Shown here in pieces: positions 52,252-61,298 of a stretch of DNA of 64,000 bases; position 1 is the stretch's first letter, and every line of letters starts with the position of its first letter. The notes beneath the pieces are model-generated. The model searched no databases and had not been told where the DNA came from. It saw only the letters and a list, made by a program, of their open reading frames with translations. The DNA is from Xanthomonas prunicola (lineage in GTDB: Bacteria > Pseudomonadota > Gammaproteobacteria > Xanthomonadales > Xanthomonadaceae): contig NZ_PHKV01000007.1 in assembly GCF_002846205.1 (NCBI RefSeq), positions 62,001-126,000 on the forward strand, written 5' to 3'. A program made the translations under genes and the position numbers.

Positions 52252-54384
52252 CTAGCCGATCACCCGCTTGAACGGTGGCAACGCGTCGATGATGCGTTTG
52301 CCGTAGCGACGTGTCAGCAGGCGCGAGTCGAGAATGATCACGCGGCCATGGTCGTTGGAGCTGCGGATCAAGCGGCCGGCGAACTGCGTGAGCGTGCGCA
52401 GCGCATGCGGAATGGCGATCAGGTTGAAGGCGTTATGACCGCGGCTTTCCAGCCATTCGCTCAAGGTGGAGGTCTGCGGATCGGTCGGCACGGCGAACGG
52501 CACCTGGGTAATGACCACCGTGGTGCAGGCCTCGCCGGGTAGATCCAGGCCTTCGCCGAAGGAATTGAGCCCGAACAACACAGAGCCTTCGCCAACGGCG
52601 ATGCGGCGCAGGTGTTCGGTGATCAGTTGCGACTTGTTGCCCTCGCCCTGCACCAGCACGCGGTTGCGTTGCGCCAGCGGCATCAGGTCGGCGACCTTTT
52701 CCATCTTCCAGCGCGAGGTGAACAGCACGATGCTGCCCTTGGCGGTCCAATCCAGTTCGCGCACCAGATATTTAGCCACTTCTTTCGGATGGCCTTCGCG
52801 GTCGTCGGGCGTGACCGGGAAATTGGGCACGATCAATTCGGCCTGATTGGGCAGGTCGAACGGCGAGGCCAGCGATGCCATTTCGGCGTGATCGGGCAGC
52901 CCGTTATCGATGGCGAAGGATTGGAAATCGCCGCCGCCAGTGAGCGTGGCCGAGGTCATCACCACCGAATCCACCTCGTTCCAGATCATCGTGCGCAGCA
53001 CTTGCGCGGCCGAGACCGGCGAGCAGTGGCAGATCAGGTCGCCGTCGCGCGAGAGAGTGATCCAGCGCGCCATCGGCGGCTGGCCTTCCTTGTCTTCGCG
53101 CCGCCAGCCGCTCCACAGATTGTGCTGCTGCTCGGCCATTTCCAGGGCCAGGCCCAGGTTGCGTTGCAGACGCTCGCGTGCGGCATCGTCCTGCTTGCCC
53201 TTGGCTACCGCGCCATGGGCGGCATGCACCCAGTTGAACAGCGCGCGGGTTTGTTCGCCGAGTTCTTCGATGGCCGGGCCCCACTGCGGCGGCAACTTGC
53301 CGTTGGCCGCACGCCACAACGGATCGCGTTCGCCGGGCTCGGGCTTCCAGACGCGCTCGACCTCGGCATGGAAGGCCTTGAGCAGTTTGGACACCCGCGC
53401 CGCCACTTCGATGGCTTCGTTGGGCAGCAGGTTGCCGATCTTGTCCTTGTCCACCGCGCGGTACGCAGCGGCGATGAGAATCTGCATGCGGCCAGTGCGC
53501 TTGGCCATCTCGTCCAGCGGCAGATTGGCCGCCCCCTGGTCGATCGCCACGCCGGCGATGTGATGGCCCTCGTCGAGCACCAGCAGCATGTCCGACGGCG
53601 GGGCGATCAGCGGCTGGCCGTTTTCGGCATCACCCAGCGACAGCGAGGACAGCAGCAAGGCATGGTTGGTCACCACGATCTGCGCTTCGCGCACGTCGGT
53701 GCGTGCCTTGAGCACCGGGCATTGCGCGGCATAACTGCAGCGGCGTCCCGCACAGCCGGAGGCCGGCGTGGTAATGCGCATGCGCAGCGGCACCGAAACC
53801 TGCTCTGGCGCATCGTCCAGGTCGCCGTTCCAGGTGCGCGCGGCGTAGGCCTTGGCCAGCCGCTTGGCCAGATCCGCATCGACGGGGCTGAGGGGGCGGT
53901 CGTACAGCGCCTGCTCGTCTTCGAACATGGCGTTCTGGCTGGTGTCGCCTTCCAGTTCGGCGGCATTGCGCGTGCACAGATAGCGGGTGCGGCCCTTGGC
54001 CAGGGCCACGGTCGCTTCCAGCCCGGTGGCCTTGAGGAAGGCCGGGATGTCGCGCTCCACCAGTTGCGACTGCAGCGCCACGGTACCGGTGCTGATCACC
54101 AGCTTCTTCTTGGTGGCCAGTGCGATCGGCACGCCGGCAGTGAGATAGCCCAGACTCTTGCCCACGCCGGTGGGCGCCTCGGCAATGCCGATGCCGCCGG
54201 AGGTGGCCAGCGCACGCGAGACCAGGCCGATCATCTGGCTCTGCGCGCGGCGCGTGGCGAAGCCAGGCGTATTGGCCTGCAGCTTGGCGTAGGCGTCGCG
54301 GATGCCGGCCTTGATCGGGTCGGTCAGCACACGCTGGGTGGGAACGGGCGCGGACGGCGCAGCCGGTGGGGCAAGGTCACTCAT
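52252..54384 (-). CDS. dinG: ATP-dependent DNA helicase DinG
   Basis: A 710-residue XPD/DinG-type 5'-3' helicase of superfamily 2. Walker A is EAPTGVGKSLGY (about 67-78), the iron-sulphur cluster cysteines lie in RYLCTRN and CAGRRCSYAAQCP, the DEAH-like box is LVLDEGHHI, and motif VI is FAGRLIRSSNDHGRV. DinG resolves R-loops and G-quadruplexes during repair. The start ATG 54384 (MSDLAPPAAP) follows no better option; an upstream ORF extension is unlikely. Confidence 0.9.
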   Translation of the reverse strand: MSDLAPPAAPSAPVPTQRVLTDPIKAGIRDAYAKLQANTPGFATRRAQSQMIGLVSRALATSGGIGIAEAPTGVGKSLGYLTAGVPIALATKKKLVISTGTVALQSQLVERDIPAFLKATGLEATVALAKGRTRYLCTRNAAELEGDTSQNAMFEDEQALYDRPLSPVDADLAKRLAKAYAARTWNGDLDDAPEQVSVPLRMRITTPASGCAGRRCSYAAQCPVLKARTDVREAQIVVTNHALLLSSLSLGDAENGQPLIAPPSDMLLVLDEGHHIAGVAIDQGAANLPLDEMAKRTGRMQILIAAAYRAVDKDKIGNLLPNEAIEVAARVSKLLKAFHAEVERVWKPEPGERDPLWRAANGKLPPQWGPAIEELGEQTRALFNWVHAAHGAVAKGKQDDAARERLQRNLGLALEMAEQQHNLWSGWRREDKEGQPPMARWITLSRDGDLICHCSPVSAAQVLRTMIWNEVDSVVMTSATLTGGGDFQSFAIDNGLPDHAEMASLASPFDLPNQAELIVPNFPVTPDDREGHPKEVAKYLVRELDWTAKGSIVLFTSRWKMEKVADLMPLAQRNRVLVQGEGNKSQLITEHLRRIAVGEGSVLFGLNSFGEGLDLPGEACTTVVITQVPFAVPTDPQTSTLSEWLESRGHNAFNLIAIPHALRTLTQFAGRLIRSSNDHGRVIILDSRLLTRRYGKRIIDALPPFKRVIG

Positions 54385-54637
54385 CGCGCTATTTTCGCAT
54401 GGACCGGCGCAGCGCCTGCGACCGGCGTGGTGCGCGGCTGAACGCGTTTGCTTGTGCGGGGCGATCGTGCGGCCAACCTGATGCCGAGAACGCACGTTGC
54501 ACGGCCTGCCGCAGGGTTCGGCTGTTCAATCACCGCCTGCAAGCACCGGCTGCCTGCTTGAATCCGGAAGGTCGCGCGATGGATGCCGACCGAGGACCTC
54601 GCTGCCTGCAATGAGCAGGCAGCGTGTCTTCGCTTCG

Positions 54638-54874
54638 TCAGCTGCGCAGCGCGCGCGAAGGCCACGCATAGCGCGCCCACACCATGCCAATGGCCGCCAT
54701 CGCGATACCCATCAACAACATGCCGGCGCCCACACCGTTCGGCCCGAAGCGTTCGTACAGCAGGCCGCCGCGATTGACCGCGGCCAGCGCCTGCGGATGC
54801 AGCAGCGTCCATACGCCCTGCCCGGCACAGACCAGCCCAACGATGACCAGCGCGATGGCTTTGAGCGGAATCAT
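54638..54874 (-). CDS. Small membrane protein
   Basis: A 78-residue protein with two hydrophobic helices (about 5-24 and 45-67) separated by a turn containing HPQALAAVNRGG. It starts [13 protein letters not shown]. No family is recognised. The start overlaps the stop of the next upstream gene by four bases, so the two are translated together. Confidence 0.6.
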   Translation of the reverse strand: MIPLKAIALVIVGLVCAGQGVWTLLHPQALAAVNRGGLLYERFGPNGVGAGMLLMGIAMAAIGMVWARYAWPSRALRS

Positions 54875-55245
54875 GGGCGCGTACCAGCGGTGGGTGCCAA
54901 GCGTTGCAAGCTGGCCGCCAGCGTCCACACCAGCACGCCGATGCCGACGGCCTGGACGGCCATCAGCACGAAGTGGGCGATGCTGACCACCATGCTGATC
55001 TGACGCACATTGCCTTGCTGCAGCAACAGCATCGGAATCGCCTGGAACGCGACCTCGGCGAACAGGCAGCCCAGCAGCAACCAGAGCGCGGCCAGCCCGG
55101 CACGCCGCAGCGGGCTATGCGGCGCGCGCCACAGCAGGACCAGCCCAAGCAGCAGCGCAATCAGCATCGGCACGCGCGACAGCAGGCTGGTGACCAGGGT
55201 CAGCAGGATAGCGGTGGCATCGGCGCTGCCCACGTCAGTCGGCAC
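54871..55245 (-). CDS. Hypothetical four-helix membrane protein
   Basis: A 124-residue inner-membrane protein with four hydrophobic helices (about 10-40, 45-75, 80-100 and 95-115, the last two close). GTG start at 55245 overlaps the aroE end by 11 bases. It lies between aroE and the small membrane protein in a tightly packed three-gene unit. Function unknown. Confidence 0.6.
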   Translation of the reverse strand: MPTDVGSADATAILLTLVTSLLSRVPMLIALLLGLVLLWRAPHSPLRRAGLAALWLLLGCLFAEVAFQAIPMLLLQQGNVRQISMVVSIAHFVLMAVQAVGIGVLVWTLAASLQRLAPTAGTRP

Positions 55246-56086
55246 TGACCAGCACGGCCTCGCGCGCGCGCAGCGCGGCGTAGACCGGATCGGTGTCCGG
55301 GCGCACGCCGTGCCATAGCGCGAAGCTTTCGGCGGCCTGCTCTACCAGCATGCCCAGGCCGTCGATGGCGTACCGGCATTGCGCCGAACGCGCCCACGCC
55401 AGAAACGCAATGGCGGTGGCGCCATAGTTCAGATCGACCGCGGCAGTGAGGCTGTTGACCAGCCCCAGCGGCAGCGCGAACGCACCGGCGTCGCGGTCGC
55501 GCCCGGCGGCGGTGGCGTTGACGATCAGCTCGAAGTCGCCAAGGTCGCGCAGGTCTTCGATATAACGCGACACCACCCGACCGGGTTCGCCGAGCGCATC
55601 GCACAACGCATCGGCGCGCTCGGGCGAGCGGTTCACCACCACCATTTCGGTAATGCCGGCTTCCAGCAGCGCCGGCGCGACGCCGCGTGCAGCGCCGCCG
55701 GCGCCCAGCAGCAGGACGCGGCGACCGCGCAGATCCAGGCCATGGCGATCGGTGAGATCACGCACCAGGCCGATACCGTCGGTGTTGTCACCCTGCCACT
55801 GGCCGTCGTGACGCACCAGTGTGTTCGCCGCTCCGGCCAGCCGCGCGCGATCGCTGAGGCTGCTGGCCAGCGCACACGCCGCTTCCTTCAGTGGCAGGGT
55901 GACGTTCGCGCCCTTGCCGCCTTCGTGGGCGAAGCGTTGCAGCGCGGCACTGAAGTCCTCCGGCGGCGCATCGATGGCGGTGTAGTCCAGCGCAATGCCG
56001 GTCTGCTTCCCGAAGTCGGCGTGGATGGCCGGCGACAGCGAATGGGCGACGGGGTGACCGAACACGGCATAACGGGATACGGGCAT
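55235..56086 (-). CDS. aroE: Shikimate dehydrogenase
   Basis: A 283-residue NADP enzyme reducing 3-dehydroshikimate to shikimate, step four of aromatic amino-acid synthesis. The N-terminal [18 protein letters not shown] holds the shikimate-binding Ser-Leu-Ser, with catalytic Lys and Asp in [10 protein letters not shown] and [11 protein letters not shown]. The NADP loop is [16 protein letters not shown] and the phosphate-binding NRSPERAD follows. It matches AroE rather than YdiB. Start 56086 fits the family; a MITE-like repeat lies upstream. Confidence 0.93.
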   Translation of the reverse strand: MPVSRYAVFGHPVAHSLSPAIHADFGKQTGIALDYTAIDAPPEDFSAALQRFAHEGGKGANVTLPLKEAACALASSLSDRARLAGAANTLVRHDGQWQGDNTDGIGLVRDLTDRHGLDLRGRRVLLLGAGGAARGVAPALLEAGITEMVVVNRSPERADALCDALGEPGRVVSRYIEDLRDLGDFELIVNATAAGRDRDAGAFALPLGLVNSLTAAVDLNYGATAIAFLAWARSAQCRYAIDGLGMLVEQAAESFALWHGVRPDTDPVYAALRAREAVLVSAD

Positions 56087-56123
56087 GAAACGCTCTCTGG
56101 TTGACTAGACTGTGCGCGACTTT

Positions 56124-56266
56124 AGAGTGGCTAACAACATGTAGCGAGCGGTCGTCAGGTGGGCATCGACCGCGCGCAGGAACCGGAGTGTACGAGTGGT
56201 ACATGCCGATTCCGAGCACTGGCCGCGCCCGCCTGGCGGTTGCGCAGTCATTTTGTTAACCGCTCT
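56124..56266 (+). repeat. MITE-like dispersed repeat, copy C (best preserved)
   Basis: Bounded by AGAGTGGCTAACAA (56124-56137) and TTGTTAACCGCTCT (56253-56266), a 14-bp terminal inverted repeat with two mismatches. The interior matches copies at 20126-20270 (same direction) and 22085-22228 (inverted). It encodes no protein. It separates the divergent aroE and beta-propeller genes and so contains or displaces their promoters. No clear target duplication. Confidence 0.7.
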
Positions 56267-56280
56267 TGCAGGAACACCAC

Positions 56281-57162
56281 ATGCACTATCGATGGACGCT
56301 GCTCACGCTGGCGGCAAGTTTACTCTGCGTCCCGTCTGCTTCGGGGCTTGCTGAATTCGGCATCGAGGGCATGGGCGTGGTCTCCACGCCAGCGAATGAG
56401 TCACGCGCCACGCTCAGCCCGGACGGGCAGCGCATCGTCTGGGCCAGCGACCGCGCCGGTGGCGCCGGCGGCTGGGATCTGTGGCAGGCGCAGCTGCGCG
56501 GCGGGCGCTGGCAGGACGCGCAACCGCTGCCGATCAATACCGGGCAGGACGAGACCACGCCACTGTTCAGTGCCGACGGCCGCTGGCTGCTGTTCGCCTC
56601 CACCCGACCCGGCGGCGCGGGCGGCAGCGACCTGTACCGGGCACCGCTGGATGCGAAAGGCGCCGTGGGCCCGGTGCAATCGCTGGGCGCGGCGATCAAC
56701 AGCGCCGGCAACGAACGCGCGCCGACGCTGTCGCTGGACGGGACGCGCCTGCTGTTCGCCAGCGACGGACACGGCGGCGGCGGCGGCATGGACCTGTTCG
56801 TGGCGCACTGGGATGGGAAGGCGTTTAGTGCGCCGGTGGCCTTGGTCGACATCAACAGCGCAGCCGACGAACTGGACGCCGCCTGGCTCGGCGACGGACG
56901 CGCGCTGGTGTGGGCCCGCGGAAAGACCGACGGCCCCAGCCAGTTGCTGTTGTCCGTCTGCAAAGACGGGCATTTTGCACCGGGCCAGCCGCTGCCGCTG
57001 TCGTTCAACGGGCCGCAGGAGCGCACCTTCGGCGCGGTCGTGGATGCGGCAAAGCCCGGCGAATTGCTGGTGACCGGCAGTGCCCGAGCACCGCGCGCAG
57101 GGCAGCTGGACATCTACCGGATGAAGGCACCGGCAGCCGAGGGCGATACGAGTTGCCGTTGA
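56281..57162 (+). CDS. Exported PD40/WD40-like beta-propeller protein
   Basis: A 293-residue protein with signal peptide MHYRWTLLTLAASLLCVPSASG. Four or five PD40 repeats follow, each built round the motif LSPDGQRIVWASDRAGGAGGWDLW, LFSADGRWLLFASTRPGGAGGSDLY or LSLDGTRLLFASDGHGGGGGMDLF, as in TolB-like propellers. A related group accompanies OmpA-type outer-membrane proteins. It probably works in the periplasm as a binding protein; partner unknown. Start 56281 gives the signal peptide. Confidence 0.78.
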   Translation: MHYRWTLLTLAASLLCVPSASGLAEFGIEGMGVVSTPANESRATLSPDGQRIVWASDRAGGAGGWDLWQAQLRGGRWQDAQPLPINTGQDETTPLFSADGRWLLFASTRPGGAGGSDLYRAPLDAKGAVGPVQSLGAAINSAGNERAPTLSLDGTRLLFASDGHGGGGGMDLFVAHWDGKAFSAPVALVDINSAADELDAAWLGDGRALVWARGKTDGPSQLLLSVCKDGHFAPGQPLPLSFNGPQERTFGAVVDAAKPGELLVTGSARAPRAGQLDIYRMKAPAAEGDTSCR

Positions 57163-57296
57163 GGTGGATGGGTGCGTTGGATCAGATCGAGACGGGGTGA
57201 TCTGGGCAGTCGCCGCAGAGCTGCTGATCGCTTCCAATGCGGCGGCTAGCGAACCGTGCGACGCGAAGTCCTCATTCTTCAAGACACATCTGGCGG

Positions 57297-57393
57297 GGTG
57301 CCCTCGCCGATTGCGGAGCCGTTGGCGGCATGGATGCCGCCAACGAGCGCATGGACGGATTCACGGCGTGTCCCGCGAGCGGTGAGGACACCG
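57297..57393. repeat. Palindromic dispersed repeat, copy 2
   Basis: Homologous to 22415-22510. The centre GTTGGCGGCAT-GG-ATGCCGCCAAC (57321-57344) is a perfect 11-bp hairpin, and the right end CGGTGAGGACACC mirrors the left end of the other copy. Together they define a ~97-bp palindromic element of the kind scattered between Xanthomonas genes. Confidence 0.65.
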
Positions 57394-57410
57394 CGCGCTC
57401 GACCGACCAG

Positions 57411-57504
57411 GCTTTTGATTGAATAAAACAAGATGCGATAACAAACTGTTTTGCAGGGCTTTTGATTGAATAAAACAAGATGCGATAACAAACTGTTTTG
57501 CAGG
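57411..57504. repeat. 47-bp exact tandem duplication, A/T-rich
   Basis: Two identical 47-bp units (57411-57457, 57458-57504), each starting GGCTTTTGATTGAATAAAAC and ending AACTGTTTTGCAG. The unit is far richer in A+T than its surroundings and includes AAAAC...GTTTT inverted arms. It is not a CRISPR: there are no spacers. Confidence 0.85.
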
Positions 57505-57658
57505 CGCCGTGCGAGCAGCGAGCAGGCAATGCTCAGCATCGGCACGTATCCGTCGTGCATGGCTGTCTGCGGTTGTGCAATCCCCGCGCCCGCCTCACGC
57601 GCACGCACCAGGTTCTGCGAACCGATGTCAGGCCGGAATGCCGCGCCCCTCACCGCAA

Positions 57659-60193
57659 TCAGTACACATCGCGCCGATAACGGCCCGCCGCGGTCAATGA
57701 TTCCAACCGCGTGTCACCGAGAAGTTCTCGCACCGTTGCGTCGACTTCGCGCGCCATGCTGTCCAGACTGCCGCAGACATAAATGACCGCGCCACGGTCG
57801 ATCCAGTGCCGCAGCGTGTCGCCGGCTCCGCGTAGGTGATGCTGCACGTAGCGCTTGTGCGGTTGATCGCGCGAGAACACCCACTCCAGTTGCTGCAGGT
57901 GCCCACTCGCCTGCCAGGCTTGCAACTCGTCGGCGAACAGGCGGTCGTGTGCAGCATGCCGCTCACCGAACAACAACCAGTGCCCATGCACGCCGGCCAG
58001 CTCGGCTTCGCGTAACAGCGCGCGCAGGCCGGCAATGCCGGTGCCATTGCCGATCAAGACCATCGGCATTGTGTCGACCCGATGAAATCCGGGATTGGTG
58101 CGCAACCGTGCGCGCACCGGCGTGCCGACCGGCGCATGGCAGATCAGCCAACCCGAACCCAGACCGGGGCTGCCATCGGCACGCGCGGTCAGCCGCACCA
58201 CGACCCTCGCGGTTCCATCGGCCGGCACGCTGGCGAGCGAATAATCGCGCGTGGGCAGCCAGGCGCAGGCATCCAGCCAGGTTTGCGGATCCGGAGCATG
58301 GGCGAGCGGCGTTGCAGGCGGCTCCGGCAGCACGCGCTCGGCGGCGGCCTGCTGCAGCGGCAGTAACTGCGCGTCCACGTGCACCAGCGCGTCCGGCGAC
58401 AGACCCCATGCAGCCAGACAGACGCGCACCTGCTCTTGGGCATGCGCGGGCTGCACTTCGAGGATGTCGCCGGCTTGCCACCGTGCTTGGGCCGGTGGCT
58501 GCAGATCGATGCGCCAGATCGGCGCTCCTTCGCTGCCCGGATTCAGATGCGTGCGCGAGGACAGCGTCCATTCGGTCACCGTGGGCCGTGCCAGGGGCGC
58601 GGCGATCACCGGTGCACCGGCGATCTGGCCCAGCTGCGCATGCCATTGCGCCAGCGCCTGCGGATCGCTGTTGTCCATTTCCACTGCAGGAAACAGCGCG
58701 CGCGCGCCCTGCGCATCCAGCCATTGGTCGACACGCCGCGAGAACCCGCAGAACTGCGCATATTGGCGGTCGCCCAGCGCCAGCACCGCATAGGTCAGTT
58801 GCGGCAATTCCAGGCGTTGCCGCAGCAGTCCGCGCTCGAAACCGCGTGCCGCATCCGGTGGCTCGCCATCGCCAAACGTACTGATCACCAAGAGCGCATG
58901 CCGGGTGCGTTGCAGCTCCTGCGCATCCAGCTGCGCCAGCGAGCGCACCTGCACCGGCAAGCCGGCCGTCTGCAAGTGCCCGGCGGCCTGCCACGCCAGG
59001 CGTTCGGCAAACCCGCTCTGGCTGGCGAACGCAATCAACCATGGCGCTGCTTGCGACGCCGGCGCGGCGCCCTGCAACACCACACGCGCGGCGCGTAGTT
59101 CGCGTTTTTTGCGGCGCCGATCCAGATACAGCATCCAACCGGTGACGAAGAACACCGACATGCCAAGGCTGGCCAGCATCACCACGATGCGCCCGGGCAG
59201 CCCGAAAAAACTGCCCGAATGCAGCGGGAACATGCTCACCGCTACTTGTTGCCCGCGCGGCAGCAGCGCGTAGTCCTGGCGCTGCTGCAGTGCCCCGCTG
59301 TCCGGCGCGATATCAAGACTGTTGTAGGCGCGATCGTGAGCGGGGTTGTCAGGCAAGAACCGCACATTCAGAGGCTGCCCGGCGCGCGTGGGAATGCGCA
59401 GATCCAAGGCGGCGCTGCGGGTGGCCGCAATGCCATCGAGCGTGCGCTGCACGCGTGCGAAATCGACGGTGGCCGGGCGGTTGTCGCCTTTGTCGCCGCG
59501 TATCGCAGGCGCGGCGCCGAGCAAGGCCACCATGCCATCGCGATACCAGGTGTAGGACCAGGTCAGCCCGGTCAGGGCGACCAGCAGATACACCAGCAGG
59601 CACCAAGTGCCGAACACCGCATGCAGGCTCCACAAAAAACTGCGCCCCTGCCGTCGCCATTCCACCACCCACCAGGTCCGCGGGCTCCACCACCGCCGCG
59701 GCCAGCGCAGATACAGCCCCGATGCGCAGAAGAACAGCAGGATCAAGGCGCACGCACCGGTAACCGCCTGACCGCGCGTGCCGGCCGTCAGATTGCGGTG
59801 CAGGTCTTCGATGAAGGCAAACGCAGCGCTCAGCCGCGGCGGCGCGAGCCGCTCCCCCGTGTAGGGATCGAAATACACCCGGCCACCGCCCTTGCCGGAT
59901 AGGCGGGCGGCAGATGGACGCGCGCCAGTGGGGTCGATCAACAGGCGCGTGACCGTGTGTTTCTGTGCCGCATCGGTCGCCGTCAGATCGAGCCGTTGCA
60001 GCAGCACGTCCACCGGCAAGGGGCGCTCGCCCGCAGCATGCCGCTGCGCCAGCTGCGCGATGGCCGGATTGGCCATGCGCACGATCTCGTTCTCGAAGGA
60101 CATCGACGCGCCGGTCAGCCCCATCACTGACAGCACCAGCCCGGCAGTGATGCCGAGCAGCCAATGCAGCTGGAACAGAAGCGTCTTGATCAA
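57659..60193 (-). CDS. PepSY membrane protein fused to flavodoxin and FNR-like reductase
   Basis: An 844-residue fusion. Residues 1-370: PepSY-associated membrane protein with four transmembrane helices (about 8-30, 140-165, 195-220, 325-350). About 390-530: flavodoxin-like FMN domain (FASQSGFAERLAWQAAGHL, ISTFGDGEPPDAA). About 545-844: FAD/NADPH reductase domain (RDYSLASVP for FAD; LIGNGTGIAGLRALL and YVCGSLDSMAREVD for NADPH). It resembles the sulphite-reductase-like, PiuB-type ferric reductases. TTG 60193 is the likely start; no ATG fits. A Fur-box-like sequence lies 38 bases upstream, suggesting iron control. Confidence 0.85.
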   Translation of the reverse strand: MIKTLLFQLHWLLGITAGLVLSVMGLTGASMSFENEIVRMANPAIAQLAQRHAAGERPLPVDVLLQRLDLTATDAAQKHTVTRLLIDPTGARPSAARLSGKGGGRVYFDPYTGERLAPPRLSAAFAFIEDLHRNLTAGTRGQAVTGACALILLFFCASGLYLRWPRRWWSPRTWWVVEWRRQGRSFLWSLHAVFGTWCLLVYLLVALTGLTWSYTWYRDGMVALLGAAPAIRGDKGDNRPATVDFARVQRTLDGIAATRSAALDLRIPTRAGQPLNVRFLPDNPAHDRAYNSLDIAPDSGALQQRQDYALLPRGQQVAVSMFPLHSGSFFGLPGRIVVMLASLGMSVFFVTGWMLYLDRRRKKRELRAARVVLQGAAPASQAAPWLIAFASQSGFAERLAWQAAGHLQTAGLPVQVRSLAQLDAQELQRTRHALLVISTFGDGEPPDAARGFERGLLRQRLELPQLTYAVLALGDRQYAQFCGFSRRVDQWLDAQGARALFPAVEMDNSDPQALAQWHAQLGQIAGAPVIAAPLARPTVTEWTLSSRTHLNPGSEGAPIWRIDLQPPAQARWQAGDILEVQPAHAQEQVRVCLAAWGLSPDALVHVDAQLLPLQQAAAERVLPEPPATPLAHAPDPQTWLDACAWLPTRDYSLASVPADGTARVVVRLTARADGSPGLGSGWLICHAPVGTPVRARLRTNPGFHRVDTMPMVLIGNGTGIAGLRALLREAELAGVHGHWLLFGERHAAHDRLFADELQAWQASGHLQQLEWVFSRDQPHKRYVQHHLRGAGDTLRHWIDRGAVIYVCGSLDSMAREVDATVRELLGDTRLESLTAAGRYRRDVY

Positions 60194-60230
60194 GACCTGG
60201 ACACGAAACAGGACGGCCGACCATTGTAGA

Positions 60231-60245
60231 TGAGAATGAGTCTCG
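60231..60245 (-). promoter_or_regulatory. Fur-box-like site
   Basis: TGAGAATGAGTCTCG matches 11 of 15 positions of the 7-1-7 Fur consensus TGATAATGATTATCA. It lies 38-52 bases before the PepSY-reductase start, within the probable promoter, and between that gene and the divergent nuclease. Iron-regulated expression is the expected result. Confidence 0.55.
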
Positions 60246-60421
60246 CATCCGACCGGCACGCTGATGGCGTTCTGCCGCAGCTTGGCGTGCAGCCCTCGCA
60301 AACGGCCCGCCTTGCTCCCTGCGCCCTGCAGCGCGCCGTCATCTGCCGCACATGTCGCGGTCATCGTTTGGACATCGCACGTTGCCACCTTCCTCACTCC
60401 TTTCGGCAAGCGAGCTCTGCA

Positions 60422-61174
60422 ATGTCCTTCTTCTTGCGCGGTTGTGTGGCCCTGGCAGTGGTGTGCACGACCTCCGTGGCGGTCGCCGCCACCAGTTGTC
60501 CCACGCTTTACGCCAACGGCACTCCGCCTGCCGTGAGCAGCGCCACCACCCGCACGACCGAGGTGTGCCACACCGAATACGTATTGCTGGCCTCGGGCGC
60601 GACCAAGGACCCGGTGTACTCGGCCGAGCACCTCACCGACCAGCAGGTTGCCGGCGCCGAGGCGATCGGCCGGGTCGGTTCCTTCCACGACGAAACCGGT
60701 ATCCCGGCCGCCGATCGCTCGAAAAGCTCCGACTACACCAACACCGGCTACGACCGCGGGCACATGACGCCGGCCGGCGATGCATCGACCGAAAGCTCGG
60801 AAAAAGAGACCTTTTCCATGGCCAATGTCGTCCCGCAGAACCATAAGCTCAACACCGGGCAATGGGCGCACATCGAAGAACAGGTGCGTCAGCTGGCCAA
60901 GCAGCACGGCGAGTTGTACGTGGTGACCGGCCCGACGTTCGACAGTGGCACCGCAGCGACCATCGGCACCGACAAGGTCGCCGTACCGGCGTATGTGTGG
61001 AAGGCCATCTACGAGCCGGGCGTGGGCGCGGGCGCGTATCTGTGCGTCAACGACAACAGCATCAACTGCGATGTGGTGTCGATCAATGACCTGGTCATGA
61101 TGACCGACGTGGACCCGTTTCCGTCGCTCAGCGCGAGCGTGAAGTCGCAGGCGATCGCGTTGGTGCTGCCGTAA
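60422..61174 (+). CDS. Exported DNA/RNA non-specific endonuclease
   Basis: A 250-residue nuclease of the NUC1/EndoG family. Signal peptide MSFFLRGCVALAVVCTTSVAVA. The catalytic DRGHMTPAGD (about 119-128) holds the general-base His; the Mg-binding Asn comes in NVVPQNHKLNTGQW. Two cysteines flank the core. It cuts DNA and RNA outside the cell, giving nutrients or degrading plant extracellular DNA. ATG 60422 is the start; a longer frame back to 60230 overlaps the Fur-box-like site. Confidence 0.88.
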   Translation: MSFFLRGCVALAVVCTTSVAVAATSCPTLYANGTPPAVSSATTRTTEVCHTEYVLLASGATKDPVYSAEHLTDQQVAGAEAIGRVGSFHDETGIPAADRSKSSDYTNTGYDRGHMTPAGDASTESSEKETFSMANVVPQNHKLNTGQWAHIEEQVRQLAKQHGELYVVTGPTFDSGTAATIGTDKVAVPAYVWKAIYEPGVGAGAYLCVNDNSINCDVVSINDLVMMTDVDPFPSLSASVKSQAIALVLP

Positions 61175-61298
61175 CGTCCACGTTTGCGTGGCATGCGGCT
61201 GCATGTGCGTCACGCTTGCGGACGGCGCACGCGAACGGCAATCGGGATCGGTCATCGCAGCGGCTGGGTGCCATGCAGGCGCATGTGCCCAGCCGCTG

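Larger units (their letters stand above)
57163..57658. other. 496-base intergenic region with repeats
   Basis: Between convergent genes. It carries the second palindromic repeat (57297-57393) and a 47-bp tandem duplication (57411-57504), listed separately. No gene is supported. Confidence 0.5.

Noticed and set aside
52612..54441. A 609-codon + strand ORF
   Set aside because: Exact antisense shadow of dinG, caused by GC-biased third positions. The product has no recognisable domain.
57411..57504. CRISPR-like direct repeat
   Set aside because: Two back-to-back units with no spacers and no cas genes; it is a simple tandem duplication.
59349..60248. Possible frameshift at the start of the PepSY-reductase, with an ATG in another frame
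   Set aside because: That frame is a shadow ORF; the real frame has a complete N-terminal helix from TTG 60193, so no frameshift is needed.
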